Below, piece after piece: positions 46,533 through 55,232 of a DNA stretch of 64,000 bases. The position numbers and the translations under genes are program-made. Below the pieces are notes generated by a model, which saw only the letters and a program-made list of their open reading frames with translations, had not been told where the DNA came from and made no database searches. The stretch's first letter is position 1; the number at the start of each line of letters is the position of its first letter. This DNA comes from JADKIH01 sp031385005 (lineage in GTDB: Bacteria; Bacteroidota; Bacteroidia; AKYH767-A; 2013-40CM-41-45). The DNA lies in assembly GCA_031385005.1 (NCBI GenBank), contig JANNBB010000052.1, forward strand, positions 75,408 through 139,407, given 5' to 3'.

Positions 46533-46834
46533 TAATACAATAAATATTATACATGAAAACCGGTTACTTAATATGTAACCGGCTTTTCATTTGATATTTA
46601 TAGAAAAAATTACACTGATATTATTAGATTATTATTTTATCAGATGTTTTAGGAGGACGGGTAATAGTAATATCCATTTTAAATTTAACAGATATTTTAT
46701 TTTCGTGCCGTTTTTGTTATTTCAAATTAACCTTTTGATAACATTAGTTTTATTTTGCCCGCAATTTGATTTCGCACATTTGGGCATAATTAAATCTATT
46801 CAAACGAGCATTATTTTAAATAATTTAAAGACAA
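46533..46834. other. Intergenic region between the first two YYVSD genes
   Basis: A 302-bp AT-rich spacer. Besides the terminator at 46553-46590 nothing is seen. A 97-codon frame at 46591-46884 overlaps the next gene's signal peptide in another frame and is rich in Phe and Ile; it is rejected. Confidence 0.5.
46553..46590 (+). terminator. Hairpin after the first YYVSD gene
   Basis: ATGAAAACCGGTTAC (46553-46567) pairs with GTAACCGGCTTTTCAT (46575-46590) with one bulged C and a 7-base loop. The pairing includes the A/T ends, so the right arm supplies a short U stretch. Confidence 0.65.
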
Positions 46835-47917
46835 ATGAAAAAACATATACTTTATTTAGGCCTTTTAGCATTTGCGGCAAGTAGCCATGCACAAAACGGA
46901 TTAGAAAATATTATTGTAGAAAAATATTATGTTTCCGATGCAAATGATACTGCACAAAATTCTACAGGTGGTGTTCTTCCAATCGGGTCTGTAACCTACA
47001 GAATTTATGCAGATATGCTTCCGGGGTTTAAATTTCAAGCTGCATTCGGAATCCCGGGACATGAACTTAGAATTGAAACTACAACACTGTTTTTTAACAA
47101 TGAAGATCGTGGAGCAACTTCCCCAACATATTCTAAAACGCAAGCTTCACATAATACCGTAATGCTTGATTCATGGTTGTCTGTAGGTGCCGCTTGTACC
47201 GGTAATTTCGGAGTCCTTAAATCCGAAGACAATAGTGCCGGTACTGTAATCAATACGGACGGAATATTGGCAAACGCAGATACTTCCATCGGAATTCCAC
47301 TTACAATCGAGGATGGAATGATAGCGGGTACACCCGAGCCGGTAACAGCCGTTGGTATATCTACAGAAATGACAATTTTCGACAATCAGAATGATGGTAC
47401 AAATGGTCCCGTGTTTTCAACTTTTAACGGTTCATGGGCTTCACTAAATGGTTCAATAGGCCCTGATACAGCCACAAATAAAGTATTGATCGCTCAAATT
47501 ACGACGAATGGCATACTCTCATTTGAGCTGAATATTCAAATCGGAACACCTTCAGGAGGTGTTCAGCAATTTGTAGCACGAAACGCTGTAGGAAGCGAAA
47601 TACTTCTTCCGGCATTAATTTATAATTCAGGTACTACACAAACAGGAAACATCAAGAAAAATGTATCTTCATTTGAATTATATCCCAATCCCGCAAAAGA
47701 TAAATTAGTAATAAAGGTGAACGGGAAGAATGAAATTAAATATACAGGATATACTATTTATGACCTTGTTGGCAGGAGCGTAATTCATAAGGATGTTTTA
47801 TTGAATAAAGAATTCAGTACAGAATATATTGATATTTCATCTTTATTTTCCGGACAATATTTCGTTGTATTATTTGGCGATACCCAATCAACTACTAAAA
47901 GATTCATTAAAGAATAA
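46835..47917 (+). CDS. YYVSD-family secreted protein with T9SS sorting domain
   Basis: A 360-residue exported protein and the simplest member of the family: signal peptide (MKKHILYLGLLAFAASSHAQ), one YYVSD domain (about 20-265), and a type A sorting domain (FELYPNPAKDKLVIKV at about 282, IYDLVGRSV, SGQYFVVLFG, TKRFIKE). The domain shares long identical stretches with the 45144 protein (FKFQAAFGI, FFNNEDRGAT, NTVMLDSWLS), also at DNA level, so the two arose by recent tandem duplication. Since nothing else is attached, this copy shows the domain can act alone. Function unknown. Confidence 0.85.
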   Translation: MKKHILYLGLLAFAASSHAQNGLENIIVEKYYVSDANDTAQNSTGGVLPIGSVTYRIYADMLPGFKFQAAFGIPGHELRIETTTLFFNNEDRGATSPTYSKTQASHNTVMLDSWLSVGAACTGNFGVLKSEDNSAGTVINTDGILANADTSIGIPLTIEDGMIAGTPEPVTAVGISTEMTIFDNQNDGTNGPVFSTFNGSWASLNGSIGPDTATNKVLIAQITTNGILSFELNIQIGTPSGGVQQFVARNAVGSEILLPALIYNSGTTQTGNIKKNVSSFELYPNPAKDKLVIKVNGKNEIKYTGYTIYDLVGRSVIHKDVLLNKEFSTEYIDISSLFSGQYFVVLFGDTQSTTKRFIKE

Positions 47918-48002
47918 TTAATTCGTGTAGAACTTACAGGCAATCTTCAACAGAAAAAATTGATTCTGTAATACTGCCTGTACCATCATTGCCTATTTAA
48001 CG

Positions 48003-51000
48003 ATGAAGAAACTGGTCTTCCTATTTGGTTTTTACTTATTATTTATTTCCTATTCAAATGGGCAATGTACATTTCGCGGAAAAGTTACTGATGAAAAAGG
48101 TGAAACCTTAATTGGTGTAGCCATCGTTTTTAAAACGAATCGTGGAATTGGAACTACAACGGATTTAGATGGTAACTATACATTCAAGATTCAGCAGGAG
48201 GGTGCCCAAACACTTGTTTTATCATATGTCGGTTATCTTTCGATGGAAGAGAATATTCTCCCGGTAAATGGGGAGGTTATTGTAAAAAATTTCGTGATGA
48301 AGTCATCATCTCACGAGATAAAAGCAGTGGAGGTTGTTGCGAAAGCTGTAAAGGCAAAGGATTACTATATCGAAAAAATAAAAAAGAATTCAGCAACCAC
48401 TATTGATTATATCTCTTCAGAAACTATAAAAAAAACAGGTGATGCAAATGTGTTAAATGCTGTTGCAAGAGTTTCCGGTGTATCAACAAATAATGATTTC
48501 ATTACCGTAAGGGGAATCGGAGACCGATATTTAAAAACGGCTATAAATGGTTCTGTAATTCCTACTCTTGATCCTTTTACCAATAATATTAAACTTGATT
48601 TATTCCCTTCTTCACTTGTTGACAATATTATTATTACAAAAACAGCAAGCCCCGATTTGCCCGGAGATTGGTCCGGAGCGTATTTGTCAGTTGAGACGAA
48701 AGATTATCCTGAGACTTTTACACTAAATGTGGAATCATCTTTCGGTTATAACAATCAGTCGACTTTTAAAGATGTTATTTCCTCCCAACGAAGTTCTACT
48801 GATTGGCTTGGATATGATAATGGATTAAGAAACCGCAACCATGAGGAATTTGTTTCTGCAGTCGTTAGTCCAAATCAATACCAGGAATTTGCAGCATTAG
48901 GACTTGAACCATATTTCAATTCTTTAGGTGTATATGATTATAATTGGGGAGATGGCAGCAACACCGGACAGACATATTTTAAACTTGGACTTGTTCAATT
49001 AGGATTATTAGCACCCGGACTTATCAATGATGAAGATGCTTTTACAGAAGCAAAAAACAGCTATCTAAATGGTTCATACAAAGCCCAGGCTTTTACTGTC
49101 ATTAATTCAAAAGTTCCTGCGTCAGGTAAATCCTTTCCCGCAAACTGGAATACAATTAAAAAAAGTGCTCCTTTAAATTATAGTCAAAGTGTTAGTATTG
49201 GTAATCAAATTACTTTTTTAGGCAAACCGCTTGGCTATATCGCAGGATTTAAATATGGAAGTTCAATTCAATACGACCCCGATTCGAAAGAAAATCGTAT
49301 AAGGTTTGATGGCGGGCTATCTTCTTCTGTATCGCAGCAAATTAGTAAAGAAACAAATGGATGGAATGGTTTGTTGAACTTATCTTTTAAACCATCTCCG
49401 AACAATAGCTTTTCATTTTTGTTTATGCCAAATATAAGTGGAACTAATAAAGTGAAAAACCCCCTGGATAAGAGAGATATTTCAACCTATGTATGGACAA
49501 ACAGTTTGTACTATGAGCAAAGGCGTCAATTGGTTTATCAAATAAAATCTGAAAATTATTTTCCTGTTTCTAAAATTAAAATGGAATTAAATGCATCGTA
49601 TACCGGTGGTTACAGTAGTTCCCCTGACTTCAAAAATTTACAGTATTACGAAGACCCTATTTCTAAAACATTTCAAATCGGAGGAACGATAGGCGATGGA
49701 ATTCATAGATACTATAGATATCTGAATGATGATCTCTTTGACTCAAGAGTTACTCTTCAAATACCAATTTCTTTGAAACCGGGAATGGAGAAAAAAATTA
49801 AATTGGGCGGAGGATATCAGTTTAATAATAAGGAAAGTGAACAATTCGATTATGCATTAAATTTTGGACCTAATTCTACTTTACTCCTGACTAATCATGA
49901 TATTGACAATTTTCTTGTATTAAGCAATTTTGAAATACGCAATTTTACTGACATTTATGGCCATAATTTCAATACGATTGATACCTACTATGTATTAAAT
50001 ACATCGCCTGTCAATAACACTTTTGGTAAGTCAAAATTAATATCACTTTTTGGAATGGCCGATTTAAATTTTACTTCCCGGTTACGATTCACAGGTGGAG
50101 CACGAATAGAAAAAGTTGACATCTTAACAGATGTAATCCTATTTGATTCATTGGGATATCCTGAAAATGATATCAGAAGATATTATATTAATGGTTATCC
50201 TTCTGCGAATCCGGGTAAATTAAATGAGGTAAATATACTTCCCAGCGCTAACCTGATTTATAAAGTGCGATTGGATGAAGAATCGCCAATTAATTTGCGG
50301 CTAAATTTTTACAGTTCAGTTGCCAGACCCAGCATCAGGGAATTATCAGACGTAGCAACTTTCGATTATGATCTTCGGAAATTTGTTTTTGGAAATTCAA
50401 GTCTTAAAACGGTTCAGATTAATAATTACGATGCAAGACTCGAATATTATTTTAATTCAAGTGACAATATATCATTAAGTGCTTTTTATAAAAATTTCAA
50501 AAATCATATTGAGTTAGTTGAATCAAGTGGCTTCTCATGGCAAAACGTCGATAAATCAAATGTTACTGGTTTGGAATTGGAGTTGAAAAAGAAATTAAAT
50601 CGCCACTTTGATATCCTGTTAAATTTTACGGTTGTCAATTCTCATACGGAATATGTCAGAACAAGAATGGAAGTCGACGGAGGTGTAAAAACATACATTC
50701 CTTTAGATACTGTATCCCGTTCAATGTTTGGGCAAGCTCCATATGTTATCAATTCTATTTTTAGTTATAAGGCAGATAGTCTCGGTTTATCTGCCGCAAT
50801 AAGTTACAATGTACAGGGCCCGAGATTAATAATCGCTTCAGCTGTAAAAGAGATTGCAGATGTTTATGAACTGCCCAGACAACTTGTAGATTTCAAAATA
50901 TCAAAATCATTGGGAAAGCACTTTAGCGTCAATTTTACTATAAAGGATTTGTTCAATGCTCCTGTAATTAAATCCTATAAGCATTCAGATGGATGGAAAA

Positions 51001-51062
51001 CGGAATATGAACGATATTCATACGGGACGAATTACATAGCAAGTATTTCATATAAACTTTAA
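48003..51062 (+). CDS. TonB-dependent outer-membrane receptor with CarboxypepD_reg-like domain
   Basis: A 1019-residue outer-membrane protein for TonB-driven uptake or, less often, surface display. Signal peptide, then a carboxypeptidase-regulatory-like domain (about 22-105, FRGKVTDEKGETLIGVAIVF, NYTFKI, LVLSYVGY), then the plug (about 125-235: ISSETIKKTGDANVLNAVARVSG, ITVRGIGDRYL, LDLFPSSLVDNIIITKTASP) and the beta-barrel to the C-terminus (YSYGTNYIASISYKL). The LDLFPS/KTxSPDLPGD block marks a receptor type that is not the usual SusC. A YYVSD protein follows after 11 bp and a surface lipoprotein after a further 21 bp, so the three are one operon. Substrate unknown. Confidence 0.92.
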   Translation: MKKLVFLFGFYLLFISYSNGQCTFRGKVTDEKGETLIGVAIVFKTNRGIGTTTDLDGNYTFKIQQEGAQTLVLSYVGYLSMEENILPVNGEVIVKNFVMKSSSHEIKAVEVVAKAVKAKDYYIEKIKKNSATTIDYISSETIKKTGDANVLNAVARVSGVSTNNDFITVRGIGDRYLKTAINGSVIPTLDPFTNNIKLDLFPSSLVDNIIITKTASPDLPGDWSGAYLSVETKDYPETFTLNVESSFGYNNQSTFKDVISSQRSSTDWLGYDNGLRNRNHEEFVSAVVSPNQYQEFAALGLEPYFNSLGVYDYNWGDGSNTGQTYFKLGLVQLGLLAPGLINDEDAFTEAKNSYLNGSYKAQAFTVINSKVPASGKSFPANWNTIKKSAPLNYSQSVSIGNQITFLGKPLGYIAGFKYGSSIQYDPDSKENRIRFDGGLSSSVSQQISKETNGWNGLLNLSFKPSPNNSFSFLFMPNISGTNKVKNPLDKRDISTYVWTNSLYYEQRRQLVYQIKSENYFPVSKIKMELNASYTGGYSSSPDFKNLQYYEDPISKTFQIGGTIGDGIHRYYRYLNDDLFDSRVTLQIPISLKPGMEKKIKLGGGYQFNNKESEQFDYALNFGPNSTLLLTNHDIDNFLVLSNFEIRNFTDIYGHNFNTIDTYYVLNTSPVNNTFGKSKLISLFGMADLNFTSRLRFTGGARIEKVDILTDVILFDSLGYPENDIRRYYINGYPSANPGKLNEVNILPSANLIYKVRLDEESPINLRLNFYSSVARPSIRELSDVATFDYDLRKFVFGNSSLKTVQINNYDARLEYYFNSSDNISLSAFYKNFKNHIELVESSGFSWQNVDKSNVTGLELELKKKLNRHFDILLNFTVVNSHTEYVRTRMEVDGGVKTYIPLDTVSRSMFGQAPYVINSIFSYKADSLGLSAAISYNVQGPRLIIASAVKEIADVYELPRQLVDFKISKSLGKHFSVNFTIKDLFNAPVIKSYKHSDGWKTEYERYSYGTNYIASISYKL

Positions 51063-51073
51063 GAATAAATAAT

Positions 51074-52435
51074 ATGTTCAGAATTATAATTTCGATAATT
51101 ACAATTACTATTTTATTTCCTTGTGAGTTATTTGCTCAAATTGAAAATGTAATTGTAGAAAAATATTATGTTTCTGATGCCAACGATGCAACAGATACCT
51201 CAGGCGGATTCCTTCCATTGGGCTCTAAAACGTTTCGAATATTTATTGACCTTGCTCCCGGATCTAAACTAAAGAAAATTTACGGCGATTCAAACCATCC
51301 ACTTGTATTTTCAAGTACAGAATCTTTTTTTAACAATAAGGCAGATGGACAGAGTTTTGCTAAAGATTTTAGTAAAAATAGATTACAGGAAAATACTGTT
51401 GCATTGGATTCCTGGTTAACACTGGGTCAAACAACAAGGTTAGGGGCAAAAACATATTTTGGTATTCTGAAATCTGATGATACGGACGGATCTTTTATTG
51501 GTGGAATGAATAACGATGGAGGAAGCGCAGGTATTCCAACTGGTTTGTTGACTAATGCTGATGCTTATGCAGGTATTCCACTTACAATAGCTGACGGACT
51601 TGACACAATGAACAATGTTCCGTTATCGTGGGCAGATTACGGATTTCTCGATAATATATCAGGTGTCGATTCCACTATTTTCGGTTCAGTTATTACAAGG
51701 AATGAATTTATAAGCTATAATGCCGGACTTCAAAACTCCGGAGTTCAGGGAATTGATTCGGTAAAAAATCAGGTTTTAGTTGCGCAGTTAACAACTACCG
51801 GTGATATTTCTTTTGAACTTAATCTGGAAGTTGAAGAGATATACGGTGGTTCAACTCGGATTGTAAAGTATGTGGCTAATAACAATACAATTCTACCGGA
51901 TGAAAGATTGTGCCCTTTTCTGAAATATCCTGCTGCATGCGGTTGTACCGATCCGCATTATGTCGAATATAATCCTGTTTATAGTTGTAATAATCAGGAT
52001 TCATGTAAAACAATTATTGTTTTTGGTTGTATGGATTCGATGGCTTGTAATTTTGACCCGGAAGCGAATTTTAATTTGCAGGAATTGTGCTGCTATCCCG
52101 GATTTTGTAACGACAGAGATTTAAATATTGTTTGTCCTCAATTAAGTTCTCAAAAAATGATTTCAGAGAATTTCGAATTGTATCCGAATCCGGCAACAGA
52201 AAGAATTACAATATCGGGAGAATTGCCTGTAAGCGGCGAGATTTCAATATTTATATATGACCGGTTCGGTAAGATCCTCAGTGAGGAACATTTGCAATCG
52301 GATGATGGAAAGATTTATAATCAATTTGATGTTTCTAAGTTTAATGATGGAATTTATATTTTGAAAATCGACTCACAAGTTAATTCGACCAGCAAACGAT
52401 TTATTATTAATAAGAAAAATTCGCAGGAAAGATAA
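51074..52435 (+). CDS. Divergent YYVSD-family protein with Cys-rich GC[TM]D repeats and T9SS domain
   Basis: A 453-residue exported protein 11 bp after the TonB receptor. The YYVSD domain (about 22-275) is the most divergent copy: IENVIVEKYYVSDAND and FFNN are kept, but the EDRG block is replaced and an insertion around MNNDGGSAGIPTG is present. Then come two Cys-rich repeats (GCTDPHYVEYNPVYSC and GCMDSMACNFDPEANF), a motif common in Flavobacteriia secreted proteins, and a type A sorting domain (FELYPNPATERITI, YDRFGKIL, GIYILKID). Its position makes it the receptor's likely secreted partner. Function unknown. Confidence 0.83.
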   Translation: MFRIIISIITITILFPCELFAQIENVIVEKYYVSDANDATDTSGGFLPLGSKTFRIFIDLAPGSKLKKIYGDSNHPLVFSSTESFFNNKADGQSFAKDFSKNRLQENTVALDSWLTLGQTTRLGAKTYFGILKSDDTDGSFIGGMNNDGGSAGIPTGLLTNADAYAGIPLTIADGLDTMNNVPLSWADYGFLDNISGVDSTIFGSVITRNEFISYNAGLQNSGVQGIDSVKNQVLVAQLTTTGDISFELNLEVEEIYGGSTRIVKYVANNNTILPDERLCPFLKYPAACGCTDPHYVEYNPVYSCNNQDSCKTIIVFGCMDSMACNFDPEANFNLQELCCYPGFCNDRDLNIVCPQLSSQKMISENFELYPNPATERITISGELPVSGEISIFIYDRFGKILSEEHLQSDDGKIYNQFDVSKFNDGIYILKIDSQVNSTSKRFIINKKNSQER

Positions 52436-52456
52436 GTAGTAGCAAAAAATATAATT

Positions 52457-53194
52457 ATGCAAGCATTCATAAATCCAAAATATATTGTTTCCTGTCTTTT
52501 TTTTGTGTTTTTTGCTTTTTCAATTAGTTGTAAGAAGGATGAACAAGATATTATCTCTTTTGAAATGGGTACACTTACCGATATTGATAATAATGTTTAT
52601 CACACCATCAAGATCGGAAATCAATGGTGGATGGCAGAAAACCTGAAAGTAAAAAACTTCAGAAATGGAGTGCCAATATCTCAACATCAAACCAATGAAA
52701 GCTGGGAGGATTCCTTACCTTCTTTTTGTTTATTTGATAATAGTGAAAGTGCTCCAGGGCTTTTATATAACTGGTTTGCGATAAGAAGCTCCGATAATAT
52801 TGCGCCTGCCGGCTGGCATTTACCAAGTGATAGCGAATGGCAGGAACTGGAAAAATATTTAGGAATGAGCGCAGAAGAGGCAGGAAAAAAAGGATGGAGA
52901 GGAGATAAAGAAGGAGATAAATTGAAATCAGGAAATACATCTGGTTGGATTTCGTTCTCCGATGTTTGGTCAAATAACTCAAGTGGCTTCAATGCTTTAG
53001 CCGGAGGATGTCGCCTTTTTAATGGCACGTGGGCAAATCCGGGTCTGTTTGCAACAGGTTTTTGGTGGACGAATTCAGAATCATCAGATGAAAGTCAGGC
53101 ATATTACCGTTATCTGGATTATAAAAAGTCATCTATTTACAGATCTATTTGTAATAAAAAATATGGTTTTAGTGTCCGTTGTGTTAAAGACTAA
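52457..53194 (+). CDS. Surface lipoprotein with FISUMP domain
   Basis: A 245-residue lipoprotein. The signal peptide ends at a lipobox with C25 (FSISC), followed directly by KKDEQD, which fits the Bacteroidota lipoprotein export signal (a Lys with acidic residues after the Cys), so it should be on the cell surface. The rest is a Fibrobacter succinogenes major paralogous (FISUMP) domain: GTLTDIDNNVYHTIKIGNQ, WWMAENLKV, LYNWFA, PAGWHLPSDSEWQELE and YGFSVRCVKD. It ends the operon started by the TonB receptor, the place where a SusD-like lipoprotein would be in a polysaccharide locus, but it is not SusD-like. Ligand unknown. Confidence 0.88.
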   Translation: MQAFINPKYIVSCLFFVFFAFSISCKKDEQDIISFEMGTLTDIDNNVYHTIKIGNQWWMAENLKVKNFRNGVPISQHQTNESWEDSLPSFCLFDNSESAPGLLYNWFAIRSSDNIAPAGWHLPSDSEWQELEKYLGMSAEEAGKKGWRGDKEGDKLKSGNTSGWISFSDVWSNNSSGFNALAGGCRLFNGTWANPGLFATGFWWTNSESSDESQAYYRYLDYKKSSIYRSICNKKYGFSVRCVKD

Positions 53195-53508
53195 AAAAAT
53201 ACTGCCGATAGTAATTGTATGATTATTTGTTCATAAACAATCAATGTGCACTTAAATCATTTTTTTATTCTAATTTAATAATTTCTATCCGATTTAATTT
53301 TTATAATAAATTCATTTTCTTTTTTCATTTTACTTGTATTTGGGTGTTGTTGTTTACATTTTTTTAAATCACATAATACTCCAATAACCTTAATGTAACG
53401 TTATAGTAAGTATTTCTTTCAATTAGTTAAATGTCGGATAATGATATTTGCACTGTCTTTAATAGAAAGAACCAGAAATCAAAAAACCAAAAATTAAAAC
53501 TTATAAAC
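53195..53508. other. Intergenic region upstream of the beta-helix gene
   Basis: A 314-bp spacer, very rich in A and T. GATATTTG at about 53443 resembles a -7 element (first base differs). No hairpin terminator for the receptor operon was identified. Nothing else is seen. Confidence 0.45.
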
Positions 53509-55182
53509 ATGAAAATGAAAAAAACTATTACTCGATTATTTTTTTCCGTGGCTATGGCATTAACTTCCATTTCAACGGTTGTTGGTCAAACTAATTTAGG
53601 ACAAGCTTGCGGTTGTCCTACTGTGTCAACAAGAACAACGGTTCTTATGTCTACCCTCGCAGTTAATGGAGGAGCAACAGACGGAGATTTAATTGCAAAT
53701 AATACAATATTAACATGCGACAAGACCTATATTCTTGATAAAAAGATATATGTCCCTGACGGAAAAGTATTAACGATTAATCCGGGTACAGTTATTAAGG
53801 GGAGATTTAATGCGGTTGCAGCAAACGTTACTGCATTAGTCGTACAAAGAGGTGGTAAAATATTTGCCAGCGGTACTGCCGATTGTCAAATCGTTTTCAC
53901 AGCTGAAGCTGACAATTTAGACGGAACATATCCTATTGCTAATAAAGGACAATGGGGTGGTGTACTAATTGCAGGTAAAGCGACAAATAACTTAACACTT
54001 GCAGCAAACGGGCCTTTTCAGGCAGGTGTTGGTGATGGTAAATTATGTGTTGCCGATGGTATCGGAACTTTTGAAGGGTTTGCTTCTACAAATAGTCGCG
54101 ATCAGTTTGGTGTAACTCCGGCATCATTTGATGATAACGACAATTCAGGTATTTTAAAATATGTTTCTATTCGCTATTCCGGTGCTTCACTCGTAGTTGG
54201 TTCAGAAATCAATGGACTTACACTTGGATCAGTTGGTAGAGGAACTACAATCGAGCATATTGAAATTGTTTCTTGTGCTGATGACGGTATAGAGTTTTTT
54301 GGTGGTACTGTAAACGTAAAATACTATGCTTCTTTATTCGGCAATGATGATATGTTTGATTGGGATGACGGTTATACCGGAAAAGTACAATTTGTATTTG
54401 GTCTTAAAACGGATAACACAACAGCTAGTTTAGAAGCTGATAATGGATTTGAAATGGATGCCGATGATCAAAAGTCGAATTTATTACCTCGTTCCCATCC
54501 AATTATTTACAATGTAACTATGATTGGAAACAATAAGTCAGTACTGAACAGTGACAATAGTGGTCTTGCCGCAATTGAAGCAAAAGAACTCACAGAAGGT
54601 GAAATTTCAAATTCAGTGTTTGCAAACTGGAGATATGGTTTGAACCTAATAAAAACACTTGGAACACGAACAGGCACCAGCGAGGCATACCATAACTGGT
54701 CAAATAGCACAGGAAATGGTAGCAATAGCTTAAAAATAAAGTGTAATACTTTCCTTAATGTAACGAATGGATTGGCTCTCGATAAAAATGCAACAGGTGG
54801 TTTTGGAAGCCCTGCAGATATTACGCAATTTACAACTACAGATAAAAATGATGTTGTTACCACAATTGCAGGTTTTGATAATGTATTTACTGTAAACAAT
54901 ACAAGCAATATTGTTTCACATCAGTATGACGCAATTCCAAACCCGGGTTTATCAACAACCGGATGCCCAACACCTCCTGTAGATGGTTTCTTCACACCGG
55001 CAGCATATAGAGGTGCTTTCGATCCATCAGGTAAAAACTGGTTATCTGACTGGGCTTATGCTGCATTGTTAGGGTTAACTCCCGGATTACAGCCATGTCC
55101 AACTGATATTAATGGTGACGGTGCAACAAACAACGTTGACTTTCTTCAATTACTTGGTCAATTTAACCAGAATTGTCAATAG
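53509..55182 (+). CDS. Secreted right-handed beta-helix protein with C-terminal dockerin-like motif
   Basis: The start is placed at 53509 (557 residues, MKMKKTITRLFFSVAMAL), where a signal peptide begins; the longer frame from 53431 adds 26 polar residues. The body is a beta-helix type seen beside TonB receptors in many Bacteroidota: LTINPGTVIKGRF, ALVVQRGGKIFASGTADCQIVFTA, GQWGGVLIAGKA, LKYVSIRYSG, INGLTLGSVGRGTTIEHIEIV, DDGIEFFGGTVNVKY and DDMFDWDDGYTGKVQF. The C-terminus is DINGDGATNNVDFLQLLGQF followed by Asn-Gln-Asn-Cys-Gln, a single dockerin-like EF-hand loop. No type A sorting domain. Probably a ligand-binding partner of the receptor at 48003; that is inference from context. Confidence 0.85.
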   Translation: MKMKKTITRLFFSVAMALTSISTVVGQTNLGQACGCPTVSTRTTVLMSTLAVNGGATDGDLIANNTILTCDKTYILDKKIYVPDGKVLTINPGTVIKGRFNAVAANVTALVVQRGGKIFASGTADCQIVFTAEADNLDGTYPIANKGQWGGVLIAGKATNNLTLAANGPFQAGVGDGKLCVADGIGTFEGFASTNSRDQFGVTPASFDDNDNSGILKYVSIRYSGASLVVGSEINGLTLGSVGRGTTIEHIEIVSCADDGIEFFGGTVNVKYYASLFGNDDMFDWDDGYTGKVQFVFGLKTDNTTASLEADNGFEMDADDQKSNLLPRSHPIIYNVTMIGNNKSVLNSDNSGLAAIEAKELTEGEISNSVFANWRYGLNLIKTLGTRTGTSEAYHNWSNSTGNGSNSLKIKCNTFLNVTNGLALDKNATGGFGSPADITQFTTTDKNDVVTTIAGFDNVFTVNNTSNIVSHQYDAIPNPGLSTTGCPTPPVDGFFTPAAYRGAFDPSGKNWLSDWAYAALLGLTPGLQPCPTDINGDGATNNVDFLQLLGQFNQNCQ

Positions 55183-55232
55183 TAATTTGAATCCAAGAAG
55201 ACTCAATTTTAAAAACAATTAAAATACTAAGA

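Noticed and set aside
46591..46884. 97-codon plus frame rich in Phe and Ile
   Set aside because: Overlaps the signal peptide of the YYVSD gene at 46835 in another frame; composition is that of AT-rich noncoding DNA.
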